In this document: positions 22,389 through 32,596 of the stretch, piece after piece
Numbering within the stretch: position 1 is the first letter of the stretch
How the letters are laid out: every line of letters begins with the position of its first letter
Assembly (NCBI GenBank): GCA_034696485.1
Contig: JAQIWT010000080.1
Span: 1 to 38,217, forward strand
Reading direction: 5' to 3'
Source of the DNA: Isohypsibius dastychi
Taxonomy: Eukaryota; Tardigrada; Eutardigrada; Parachela; Isohypsibiidae
Length of the DNA: 38,217 nucleotides
The notes under the pieces: generated by a model
Databases searched by the model: none
What the model saw: the letters and a program-made list of their open reading frames with translations, nothing else
What the model was told of the DNA's origin: nothing
Program-made: the position numbers and the translations under genes

Positions 22389-22395
22389 TTTTATA
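22389..22395 (-). promoter_or_regulatory. TATA box of the arylsulfatase gene
   Basis: The minus strand reads TATAAAA 56 bp upstream of the ATG at 22333. This is a normal distance for a short 5' leader. No competing gene is present. Confidence 0.45.
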
Positions 22396-22885
22396 CAATG
22401 CTCGCATGGAACTAGTCTGTCCAGATGACATCACATTTATCTCCACAACATCATAACTGAAGCAGTTATCCGGGGGACATCTGCACTGAGTAGCTCCTAA
22501 GGAATGTTTTTAATAGAGTCGATAAGAACTTCTATCTAAGCCATGAACACTATTCTGCTCGCACCTCTGTGCGTGGTATTTTGAGGTCTTAACAAGCAAG
22601 TCCCGAGGAGGCTGGATAATCATCGAGATTAACTGCTCAATTGCGATAAACAGGTGCAAAGGGCTAACTGAACTCGCTTCGATGGTTCCTGCTGCTAACA
22701 GACTACGTCCGATTATATGGGAATTGGTGGCAGTAAATTGTGGTTAATAACGAGCCGGCCTTATTTTCCGGGAGTTTCTCATGTGGTGCTACTATGCACT
22801 TTTCGTGCCCCTATACAGAGGGACGTTTCTGGAGCTAATTCGGTCTTTGAGTGTAGTACAAAACACTCAGTTTGATCCACACTAG
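22396..22885. other. Intergenic, no gene seen
   Basis: Upstream flank of the arylsulfatase gene. No exon or repeat was recognised. Confidence 0.45.
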
Positions 22886-23175
22886 CTGCCACAATGTCGT
22901 CCACATCGGAATCCCCACATTAGACGAATTCGTGTTACTTTTTCGCCCATCTCGAGTGGGACAGGTTGACCCATAGCAATCACTCTCTTTACTAGATAAG
23001 TAATTGAGAATCTGGCAAAAACCACGCCCCTGGAATGGTGCCATCAGGCTGGTTCAATTAAGCCATTAGTGGTCAACTTCTTCGAAGAAAAGGGCGCTGC
23101 TGAGAAAATCTGCCGCATAAGCCGTTGATGAAAAGATCAGCGTTTCAGCATTCCAGCATTCGGATGTCTTATCAT
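22886..23175 (-). pseudogene. Decayed copy of the GR / acyltransferase 3' junction
   Basis: Bases 22886-22930 resemble 30938-30985, the end of the gustatory-receptor-like gene (ctg(c/t)cacaatgtcg(t/c)(c/t)cacatcggaat). Bases 22945-23175 then resemble 31345-31580, the last exon of the acyltransferase on the minus strand, for example aggttgacccat(a/g)gcaa and ggtgccatcaggctggt. About 350 bp of the source is missing between the two parts. The acyltransferase part carries frameshifts. This is a duplicated and internally deleted fragment of a convergent gene pair 8 kb away. Confidence 0.75.
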
Positions 23176-23663
23176 GTTACGTCATTAGCGAGACCAGAAA
23201 CATTTTTCGGAACCCAAAACCTTTGGTGCATCATAGGAGTGCGCAGCTTACAAGCAGCTGCAGTGTGCTTTTGAGAGTGATCGTCAGAACTGATGCTGAT
23301 GTAAAACCTTTATGGACTCGGTCGCACAATGATCTGCAGAAAGTAATCCGTATTCGCACACCTTAAAAACAATTCAGAGCAAATCCACATCTGTATTATC
23401 CAAAGTAGATAATCACATCAATTTGCTTTGACTAAGAGGATTCACTAAGAATTACCACACCATGATTTTCTTTGATTTTCACCTCTGCCAGAGGCGGTAC
23501 CACATTAAAGCCAGCAAAGTTGGGCTACGCGCAACGTGTGAAGGTTTTAAAATCAAACCCTTATGCCAGCCGAATCTGGTTTTCCCTGAGTTGGATTTCC
23601 CTGACACGGCAACCAGAGTCAGTTTTGACATATCGGCAACGTTACGGCTAAGCAAATTCTGAT
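23176..23663. other. Upstream region of the third receptor
   Basis: An ATG-start frame at 23462-23662 (66 codons) ends just before the receptor ATG and shows no motif. It is probably 5' leader or chance. Confidence 0.35.
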
Positions 23664-26600
23664 ATGTTTCAATTTATTCTACTGAATACTCTATGTCATC
23701 TTGCTGAATGCCGACTGAATTTCATTTCGATAATAAATGGAAGGAAAGTCATAACATCTCCTCCACAGCTATACCCGGCGATGATAGTGGCATTAGCTGA
23801 TATGGAAATGAAATTTCCGGATATCATGGCCAACTACACTTGGACGGCGATCAACAACGACGAGGTGCAGTCTTGTGGACCGGAAGATGAACCGCAGATC
23901 TACTCCGATCTTTTGCGTTTGGATGGAAAGGGTTTGTTGCGTGTTGACGGAGCATTAACTACGGTTTATGTTCAAAGTAATCTGACTTCAAATAAATTGT
24001 TCTAACAGGGCAGTGTAATTGAACATTCTCATATTTCAGCCTGCGCGGTTAATTTCCGATTCGTTGCTGATCAGGCGAGAGGTATGTTGGGGCGAGAAGC
24101 CATTCGTCAAGGCGACGTATTCGGAGGTCACTTTTCCTAGTGAGAGTTTTCGTAGATGAGCATTCATTGCCAATAGGTCTCGTGGTCAAGCTTACGTTGT
24201 CGCTGGAGTTCGTTGGCAAGCAGTTTCGAAGTTCGAGGTTTCGTGGTCATGGTATTTTGTTGTCAATCATAGATTTTCACAGCCCGTGTCTGTTCCGTAA
24301 ATCACAGAATCGTGAAGAAAACTAAAACCCTTGTTTCCGGTTGCTCTACAACCGAAACCTTTGACCAAGAAACCTCAGTACTATAGATCCTGTGCTACGA
24401 AATTGCTGGGTACCAATGAATGCGAATATGGGATGTTTGCACAACGGAAGCTCTTGACTGCGAAACGTAGAGGCTACGTTAGGTGTACCACGAAAATGCA
24501 AGACTACAGGGAGCCTGCCTACGAAAGTTCATGGCGCTGTTTTCCACAGTAACTGACAGCCAGATCTCGGGCATGACACGGGCATCCAAATGCTCAGGTA
24601 TACCCCCCCCCCCCCCCCCCCCGGGTGATACCTAAGCAGTTGGAGCAGCGATTAACGTTTGTCAACATTCGGCAGTTCACCTCGTAGTTGAAAACAATTT
24701 GCGACGATACAAAAAGGGCTTACGGGAGAGGCGGGGGGGGGGGCTTCATTCTGGGCAATACTTGTTTTTAAATGTTCTGAACTTGATGTTTTTCAGAACT
24801 GGACTTTTTCGCTCCTATCAGGTGAGCAAAAGAAAACAAACCAAATCTTCTGTATATAGCTCAATTGCAGCACGAGTGGTGACGCAGCATTCAGTGACAA
24901 GGGTCGATATTCCAACGTTATAAACATGGCGGTAGCGTCTAGCTCAGTGATGGCTGACGCGACAATGCGGATTCTCGACCGATACGGCTGGACGCGTTTG
25001 GCTATAATAAACGACGTTTTGACGGGATTTAAGGGATTCGGGCGATATAGTGAAACATTTCGAAGTTTGTTGATGGCAATCAACAAACACTGGAGGAGAG
25101 TTCAGTACATTGTGGTGAAAATTGATTCTGGATTGAATCAGAACTACAGTGACGCGCTCAAGGAAGCGGCCGGCTTTAGCAGAGGTCAGACTCGTCCTGG
25201 GTAGTTCAGTCTGAATTTTAAACCGTATGTTGGCATTGCAGTCATGTTTCACTGCACTCCCACGAACTACGAAAGAATTTTGCTAGTAAGTGCACAAAAG
25301 CGCTTGAAAACTTTCCATAGCTTATTCATAATTACAAAATATACCTGCAAAAACCGCGAAGGTTTTGATCATTTGCAAGTGCAAATTATTAATAAAAATT
25401 AATGAAACTATTAATGTCGTTGAACTGAAATACGGTCACGTGGATGCAGGCCACTACAGTCGCACGTTCCACAATACTGCATCGTCTTTGTACTCCACTG
25501 CATTTTACCATATTTAATTTCACCGCAGGCTGCCGCTGATGACCTCGGAATGACGCATGGGGATTTCGTAAGTCCAGAAATTAAGTGGATCGCGTCAGAT
25601 AGGCTGTTTGTTATTGCTGAATTTCATCACTACACTAATGCGTGGTGTTACCCCAGAACTCAACCCCACTGGGTAATTTAGCTGCGCAAAAACCAATGCT
25701 GACGCGCGGAGTAGTCTGAAAAGCGACAAAATTTCCTAACATGTATCTGAGTAGAACTGGGGGTGGGGGTGGGAGCGGATTTTTAGTTCAGGATGATTAG
25801 TGCTCTGCTTGAGTGAATAGATGCAGTCAAGTGCACGTGGTATCAAAAGATCAATACGTTGGTTCCAAAATTGAGTTAACATCCCCCCGTAGACTTGCAT
25901 GCTATTTTATTCGAGGAGTGTTAACTTAATTTTGACGGAGACTTATGAAGATGAGAAACAATCGGTCAAGCTCCGAAGAGAGGGTAGCTGCACAGATGAT
26001 TGCTTCCGAAGTCAGCTAAGCTGAAACTGCTGGGAAGCAGATCAAAAAGCAAACCGGTAGCACCATATCAATGGCCCTTGAAAAAAACGTCATCATGTCG
26101 GAGCACTTTTGGTCATTTGTGGTACAGAATATCTCGAAGCCATGTAATCATAGGATCTCGGCGTGGTGATCACGTCTGGCTGCATACCCAAGCAATGGGG
26201 GACCATTTCCAGGTGTTTCTGTATTCATTCTCAATTCAAGTTCATACGGTGGAACCACTGCGCTGGAGGAAGAATGACCACTATGACGAGGTACTACTAC
26301 CCGTATTTGAATCGAGAATACGAAACCAGAACCATAACAAAACATGTTCCAGAAAGTTTTCCGAGCTTTTGGAAGCGTTCTCCATCAGAGGAACCCTCCG
26401 CCTGACTGGAAAGGCTTCAATACAACCATGCAGAAAATTAACAGCGTTCGAGAAGAGCTGTATCACGACAACGCTGGAGACGAGAACATGGTTTGCAACA
26501 GTTATATATAGTTTTCAGTGCGTGTCTTCGAACAGCCGTCTCCCTGCAGAGGAACGCAATGGTCATCGGTTTTTATGAGACATTTAGTGCGGTCATTCAA

Positions 26601-27167
26601 GTCATCAACGAATCAGCGGCTCTTCTTGAAACCTCAACACCAACAAGTGCTAGAAAGTTTCTGAAAAGCTTCTCCAGTCGAACCTTCAGTTCTTCGGCTG
26701 GTGACTTTAGGACATCAGATTCTGGATCTCGCGTGCTACAGCAGGAAATTCAGAGGTTCGACGCTGAGAAAGATGAATTTGTGGTAACCGAACCGGCCTT
26801 GAAAGAAGAGGTCCTGGTAACGTTTTCAGTTCCAGACTTTTTTGTTGTATGACAGTCTCTCGAAGGAACTTGCAATCGTTCGAGAAAGTGCATGGGACAT
26901 CAGTCGAGAGCTAACTTCCACCCCAGATTGCCGGTTTGAAGTTGCGGGCTGTGCAACTGACGAGGTTGGCCGAAAAGCGGTGATAATCATGTTCTCTGTA
27001 ATAGTGGCACTGAATGCAGCAGCTTTATTGGTTGCGTGGGAATTCAAGTAAGGATGTGTTGATTCGCAACATGACTAGCCACGGAGAATTGTCATGATTT
27101 TAGATACAGACGAAATGGATCTTACTGGCAGCTCGAATCGAAAGCATTTCAGCCTGTGGATTTCTGA
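23664..27167 (+). CDS. Divergent ANF-receptor-like single-pass receptor lacking a cyclase, gene 3
   Basis: Eleven exons close in phase to 487 aa: 23664-23931, 24040-24081, 24797-24821, 24871-25184, 25242-25285, 25529-25567, 26213-26290, 26353-26490, 26550-26783, 26830-27047, 27104-27167 (TGA). A signal peptide ends near LCHLAEC. ANF-receptor landmarks are PAMIVALADMEMKFPDI, NFRFVADQAR, FFAPISTSGDAAFSDKGRYS, ATMRILDRYGWTRLAIIND, DDLGMTHGDFVFL, WRKNDHYDEKVFRAFGSVL, FSSRTFSSSAGDF and PDCRFEVAGC. The TM helix is AVIIMFSVIVALNAAALLVAW. The tail of about 23 residues reads FKYRRNGSYWQLES and stops, again where a guanylyl cyclase would enter its kinase-homology domain. Exon 3 is a 25-nt microexon. 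It differs strongly from copies 1 and 2 in sequence and exon layout, so the truncated form is older than that tandem pair or arose twice. Confidence 0.78.
24603..24622. repeat. Run of 20 C
   Basis: Longest homopolymer in the window, inside the 715-bp second intron of receptor gene 3. A run of 11 G follows at 24733-24743 in the same intron, so the two could base-pair. Confidence 0.8.
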
Positions 27168-27925
27168 CGAACATCTTCTTTCAGATATCTATCTTCTTCG
27201 CAGGTTCTGGGAATGCATTACGACCGCCATAGGTGGACACAGTAGAAATTCGTCCCTCAGGTGTTTTTTCCAAAAATATTTTTCACTATGAAATATTGTG
27301 CTGGAACCTTGTTTTCGTAGAACCGTTTTGAATTCACAGGAGGAATTTCATTCAGTTGTGAGCATTTTTTGAAGAAGAATGCTACCTAGCCGTCTTGTTT
27401 ATGTACAAGCTCTGCGAACAGCTTAGGATATCAATGGCTGAAAAAGAAAGAGAGAGCTCTTCCACCCGTATTGATTCTCTCGAAATACCGTAATCGTTGA
27501 TTCCGCGAATGAGGAATTAGATTATCCGACTCGAAGTTGCCTGAAATTGAAAACTGATTCACCGTTTTGTTAGAGCGAACCACATCTTTAAAAGAAGGGA
27601 CCTTCCCAGTTTAACAGAGAATCTTGGTTTGGAAATAAAGTGTATCCCGAAAGGCTTGACCGTTTTTCGCCGAATGACTGAAATTGCAAAGGCAGTTCGT
27701 TGATATTTTTTGTTCATCTTGACTGGTCGTTTTTCCCACTGGATGCCGTTTTTATTGATTCGTTGGTTTCGAATTCGGCGGATCGAACAAACATTGAATT
27801 TACAACCAGGCATAGCGTGCACAAACTGGTGACATATTTGTCCTTCGCAGGACACATTGGCTCGAGCTAGAGCAGGCCTTTGCCCCTCATAAACTGGCAA
27901 TCAAAGCCACATGGAATAAGCTTGA
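27168..27925. other. Spacer downstream of receptor gene 3
   Basis: No kinase-homology or cyclase exons were seen. A minus-strand frame at 27559-27900 (basic, 113 codons, no ATG at its start) has no recognised motif. Confidence 0.4.
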
Positions 27926-28267
27926 TTAGGGGAGCCTGGCTTTGATGGATTTAATCAGGTGATCTACTTTGTTGGTTCTCAGTCGAATTTCGCTATCAGA
28001 ATCCAGTACGTTGAAGGGGCTTACCGTACACAGAAGAGACCCTGTTCCGTTTTCAGAACGATAGGTTATGTCTGCTCGCCCCGTTTTCCGATCTGAGTCC
28101 CGAGCAAACATCAGATTTAAAGGAGAATAGCTGCTGCTGGCATTAATTCTCCCTCGCTGGAAGGAATCCCTGGAAGACACCTCGCGGGCTGACAACTGTG
28201 ACCGATTACTTCCAATCGCAAAAGCGGTTCTGAAACTTTTTAAGAACAATGTTAGAATGTTGTTCAT
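27926..28267 (-). CDS. Uncertain 113-aa basic Ser-rich ORF
   Basis: An uninterrupted ATG-start frame (ATG at 28267, TAA at 27926) encodes a basic, serine- and arginine-rich peptide beginning MNNILTLFLKSFRTAF. There is no recognisable domain, signal peptide or splice partner. Single-exon ORFs of this size occur by chance, and most real genes here are spliced. I list it only because the start is a true ATG and no other feature covers the stretch. Confidence 0.2.
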   Translation of the reverse strand: MNNILTLFLKSFRTAFAIGSNRSQLSAREVSSRDSFQRGRINASSSYSPLNLMFARDSDRKTGRADITYRSENGTGSLLCTVSPFNVLDSDSEIRLRTNKVDHLIKSIKARLP

Positions 28268-28280
28268 CGCGCTAATTCGA

Positions 28281-29185
28281 CGCCAATGTTTGAAAATCAG
28301 TTTCCAAACCTGCGCATGTTTCCGCGAGAAGCTCTACTTTCATGTTGCACTCCGCAAGGTCAACTTTATCTTCGCTGTCCCCAGATGGAAATCCTGATCA
28401 GTTAGCAGATCTTCTTCTTGATTTTAATTGAAGATCCGGTACCCCATGACAAGATTTCAGGCAAGTGCTCGAAACTGACCGTGTGCGTTGCTGATGGTCA
28501 TGCTCTACTTTGGACACAATGATGGCCTTCGTAGTCTGCTTGTCAATGCGGCGCTTTTGAACATGACAAGTGGAGACTACATCTACATCGGCTGACAAAC
28601 AGTTCATGAATACCACCAAGGAGGGAACCATGGAGCCAGTGGTATTTGGCAGGTCATGAAGTTTGAGATTACAATCACCACAGATCACTGCTTAGTCAGA
28701 TATCTAGAATCGTGGCTGCACACATGGGGATGTAAATGTTCAGTGAGGTGGGACCAGGAAGTAAAGCTGGTCGACTTTAATTCCAAGTTGGTTAACTGAA
28801 CAAGCGTTAGGTTCGGAATGAGACCCACACTCTTGAACTTTTCCTCGACTTCAAGCGCAGTGATCTGCTGAACAGTTTTTTGGACTGAAATTGACTTCGC
28901 CGAGTCGAAGCAAAACGAAGATTGATTGTGTGGCTAGTTGATTGGTCAGTCGGATGGCAAACTTATCTCCGCGAATGGTGGACTGTAAAGTTTTGTGCAA
29001 TGCTTGGACATGAATCACTTTTTCTTGATGGAAATGAAAAGTGGGAGAGCGGATGAAAGAGCAGTCTCCAGCCGGATCAAGAAGAAACAACCGTTTCAAA
29101 ATAAGAACTAAATTTGCTCTAGTCTGGCTTGTTTTGTGATTGAACATATTATTCAGGTTTAATCATAACGAATTGATTCCGAATG
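28281..29185 (+). pseudogene. Pseudogene of ANF-receptor-like copy 2
   Basis: The segment follows the copy 2 exon order with heavy damage. It has the 3' part of exon 3 (28281-28440: ttccgcg, gtcaactttatcttcgct, cttgattttaatt). Exon 4 (about 28495-28620, tcatgctctactttggacac) has an in-frame TGA after the ATCTACATCGGC block. Only the 3' end of exon 5 remains (gagccagtgg), then exon 6 (28702-28748) and the start of exon 7 (28808-28885). The rest of exon 7, exon 8 and the TM exon are lost. A remnant of exon 10 and its 3' flank follows (about 29008-29185, agtctccagccggat). There are several frameshifts and stops. It derives from copy 2, not copy 1, judging by the shared exon 6 and 10 sequence. 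Confidence 0.85.
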
Positions 29186-29614
29186 AGTCGCTGCTGAAGC
29201 GTCCTAGGCTTCTGTCGCCCTGGACTCTCTTAGGACCAGATAGGGTTTCCAAACCAAGAGAGTTTGAAGCGTCGTGAGTTTTCTGTGTACAGTATTCTCT
29301 AGTTTCAGTTTTCTACTGAGCATGCTGCACTGCATCTGAACCAGTAGTATGGATTTCAGCATCTTTACTGTCGATTGTCGTCTCGAGTGAATTGATCTAT
29401 CATAGTCAGCATGTATACCGTTTCCCGTGTGTTGCCTCGCCGTTCACAGTAGAATTTCATGCAACGCATAAAGACACAGTGAACCGAGACGCATCACCTG
29501 ATGTCCTGGGACTGACAATTCGTGTTTGTTGAAAAATGTTTGAGGTGAGTATAGTTTTCTTCCGATAACGTGTAGCGGATTAATCAGATGACTTTTTCGT
29601 GCGACCGATAACAC
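29186..29614. other. Upstream region of the gustatory-receptor-like gene
   Basis: An ATGTTTGAG followed by gtgagt at 29536-29550 could be an upstream exon donor, but no in-phase continuation was found. Nothing else was recognised. Confidence 0.35.
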
Positions 29615-30984
29615 ATGGCTTTGGGTGAAGCAGTCCTCTTTCTCCCGCTGAATATTCTGCGTTGTTTTGGGTTCTTCCTTGAGAGTGAAAACCCTATCTT
29701 GCGGAAAGTCGCTTCTTGGCTCAGATTTCTCCTCATTATCAGTCTGTACTGCAGCTTCTTACTCACATCGTCTTTGCCGACTATTTTAATATTTGTACAG
29801 TTCGGTTCAACTTCGGGAGGATTACTCACCTTTGCTTCTTTGGTTCCGTCTATCACTACGTTTCTACGGGGGCCGGTGGTGCTGACCATTCTGGTCGTCA
29901 AAGAAGTTTCGCTCACTTTGGTTATAAAAAAGATAACGAACCTTGTCCAGCTATGTTTCCCTGTTGAATCAGAGCTAGAACGAAAGACCCAACGCTGGAA
30001 ACGTTTCGCCACTATTTCCAGTCTTCTGGCTGTTCTGCTCCATTTTTGGCTGGATTCCACAAATCTCGCTGTTGCGTTTGTCACTGGCACAGTCAAGGGC
30101 AACCCATATCCCGAAATACTCAGCTCATTTCAGTTCAGCTGTCTTATTGTTGTCGGTTATTGCGTCGAATTCATTGGATATATACTATCCCAGCAGCTCT
30201 TTGTGATCGTCTTGACGATCGCTCTAATAATGGCCGACGGTGGACGGAAAATAAAAGATTCTGTGCGGAATATTTCCGATTACTCAGTAACAATGGAACA
30301 GTGTTTCAACTTTCTCAAGTTTGGTCGACAAACAAAACGCGCCACCTCAACAGTTTTGTTCTTTATTTACGGTTTTGATTTGCTAACTTTTCTCGCGTAC
30401 GTTGCTTCTAGTCTCGGACTGTTTTCTCACACCTCCGGCCGTCCCATAATTTTGTATTACGGATGCTTAGTTCTGGCATTGTTTGCATTCTACGCAACCG
30501 TTGCGCTGGTGCCTCTGATCTTGGCTCAGGAAAGCGCTGGACAGATACGAGCTTCTCTGCAGACCGGCACAGCTGGAACAGTTGGAAGGGTAATGTCATC
30601 GACTTTAGACAACCAAACCAATCAACATCATCGCCTGATTATTAGCCTGAAATTTGTGATTTCACAGATGGGAACTTCCGAACAAAAGCGTGTGGCGAAG
30701 ATGCTGATTATTGGTTTCACATGTCATCCAATTGTTCTCGATGGAGCCAGACTGGTGTTTTTCACTAGAACCACGGTCTTTCAGGTACCATAGGTTTTTC
30801 AAAACAAATCCCTCGGTGGGAAATACAGTATTGAAATTTCCCCCATTCATATTTTCAGGTTGTTCCGATAACAATATCGTTCCTTGTGGTTGCTTATGAG
30901 ATTTTAATACGCTCCATGGAATCCGAGCCCTGCACCTGCTGTCACAATGTCGCTCACATCGGAATCTCCCCATTCGGCCTGTGA
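29615..30984 (+). CDS. Gustatory-receptor-like seven-TM protein
   Basis: Exons 29615-30589, 30668-30784 and 30859-30984 (TGA) give 405 aa. If the stop-free 78-nt intron at 30590-30667 is retained, the product is 431 aa. ATG is at 29615. The protein has seven or eight hydrophobic segments, including FLLIISLYCSFLLTSSLPTI, GPVVLTILVVKEVSL, LLAVLLHFWLDS, LIVVGYCVEFIGYIL, FFIYGFDLLTFLAYVAS, YYGCLVLALFAFYATVALV and a last helix VVPITISFLVVAYEILI. A phase-0 intron sits just before the final TM, as in invertebrate gustatory/odorant receptors, and the cytoplasmic loop before it is basic. There are no GPCR DRY or NPxxY motifs. Assignment to the chemoreceptor superfamily is by architecture rather than a signature, so another multi-TM family remains possible. 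The end is Cys-rich (CTCCHN). Confidence 0.6.
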
Positions 30985-31228
30985 CATGACTGTCGATTCG
31001 TCCAGCCCTGAGGACTGACTATCTATGTTTGACAAACAATACCGGTTACCCAGAGGAACCGAAAGCACAAGGCGCTGCTTAAATATCACACCACAATCTC
31101 TTCCAGTTCTTAACAGACCCCCAAACAGTTCTTGTGGGTTATGCTATTCCAAAATTCTATACATATCGTTCGCCAAGCTGGCAAGTTTCCACTGGATCAG
31201 ACGGAGGGACATTTTGCACCAGTATATT

Positions 31229-32394
31229 TTATGGGTCATAGACGATTTTATCAATGGAATAAACATTTTCATCAACTTTCTCCGCACCGAGTTTCTCATA
31301 AGCTTTCTGAGAAGCTGTGTTACTTTTTAAAACTCGTACGAACGGAACAGGTTGACCCATGGCAACAACTTTTCTCGCTAGATCGTAGTTGACGATTTGG
31401 AAGAAACCACGTCTTCGGAAACTGGGGTTGACATATCCCAGACCCATGGTGCCATCAGGCTGGTACAACAAGTAGGCCACTAAGCGGTTGTCTTCGTTGC
31501 AAAAGATGGCACTACTGGGAAAATTCATCCGCAGTAGCTGTTGGTGGAAGATCAGCGTTTCAGGTGTTCCATTCTGCCATTCTCCATTGACCTGCTCAGC
31601 GTGCTCCAGAGAAAGTTCACCCAGCCTGAACCCTGGTGGCAGTGACCTGAAAATGACGGTGTATAATTTTCAGTAAACCGAAGAACTGAAAATCAGAGCT
31701 GCACCTTCTGATTATGATCTTGGGCCTGACCAGGAATATGTTTGTGTTGTCTGGGTTGGTCCCGTTTTCTTCGCTGACCCTGCCTCCTCGCTCTTTGGCG
31801 TACGCTCTGATTATTGATGTTCCCTCTGGTCTTGGAACGCCTGAAAGTACCGCTTGCAACATGAACATCCACTGAATGCATTTGAAATGTACCAATGAAC
31901 AGAATATGCTTGGTCCAGTCTGCAAATCCTTCCTCTCTGATAGTCTTGTTCAGATTCTCCGCCGAGCGAGAATACACAACGTAACACGCACCATACCTGA
32001 TTTCGTAGTCCTGTTAAACACCACAATAAAAACAACCGTTTTCGAACAGTTCTCATTTTCTCAGTTTTCACTTTTGATCCGTTGATGGGTCGAAGGATGA
32101 TTACGGAATACTTGGGGAACTCATCTGCGATGAACTCAGTCCCCGGCCAGTTGTACTTCTTAGCGAGATGGTTTCTGATTGTTGCTTGGATCTGCAGGAA
32201 GACTGGTTTACAATGAACGACTCGTGAGAGAGTAATCATAGAAATCAACCACGCAACACCTGATAGGAATTTGGCTCATGGGCACGAAATTCGGGAAGGA
32301 TCATACTTAGTTGGTCATCATTTAGAATCACAGAATGCCCCTGAACAGATTGCATGGCGCATAACGAAATTAGCAACATGGAAAACCCGAGCAT
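31229..32394 (-). CDS. Glycine N-acyltransferase-like protein
   Basis: Five exons close in phase to 308 aa: 32260-32394, 32072-32191, 31893-32010, 31705-31840, 31229-31646 (TAA at 31229). The N-terminal half reads SVILNDDQLSMILPEFRAHE, DEFPKYSVIILRP and FADWTKHILFIG. The C-terminal GNAT-fold half reads LPPGFRLGELSLEHAEQVNG, FPSSAIFCNEDNRLVAYLLY, MGLGYVNPSFRRRGFFQIVN and PVPFVRVLKSNTASQKAYEK. The R-R-R-G-F segment is the acyl-CoA pyrophosphate loop. Family enzymes move acyl groups from acyl-CoA to glycine or other amines; the substrate here is unknown. The ATG at 32394 gives a hydrophobic start (MLGFSMLLISLCAM), an unusual possible signal or anchor. Starting at the later Met (MQSVQG) would remove it. 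The gene converges with the GR-like gene, 244 bp between stops. Confidence 0.85.
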
Positions 32395-32596
32395 GGCTAA
32401 CGTCAAACAACCAAATATATTACGTTCAACGGCATCGGTTTCGTGCCACTGTACCACACACAGTTTAATCAGATGGAGAATTCAATAGACTGATAAGTGA
32501 GAGCGATAAATCTTTTCACTACTGCTCCAGTTATGTAACAATCTAAAGCGGGTGTCATTGGAAAGTAACAACTACATTAGCATGAAGAATACACCA

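Noticed and set aside
25568-25672. In-frame extension of receptor gene 3 exon 6 (reads SPEIKWIASDRLFVIAEF)
   Set aside because: The gtaagt at 25568 gives GDF/VFLY, matching the family. The extension only happens to be open.
26000-26578. 192-codon plus-strand open frame
   Set aside because: It crosses the acceptor and donor sites of receptor gene 3 exons 7 and 8 and, past the exon 7 donor, reads exon 8 in the wrong frame. Spliced exons give ANF-receptor sequence, this frame does not.
29584-30102. 172-codon minus-strand open frame
   Set aside because: It lies antisense to the GR-like coding exon, whose hydrophobic protein and splice structure are convincing. The antisense frame has no domain.
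31841-31851. A 10-nt intron (gtactttcag) in the acyltransferase
   Set aside because: A normal 52-nt intron starting at gtacatttc (31841-31892) gives the same phase and a family-consistent junction (LFIG/VPRP).
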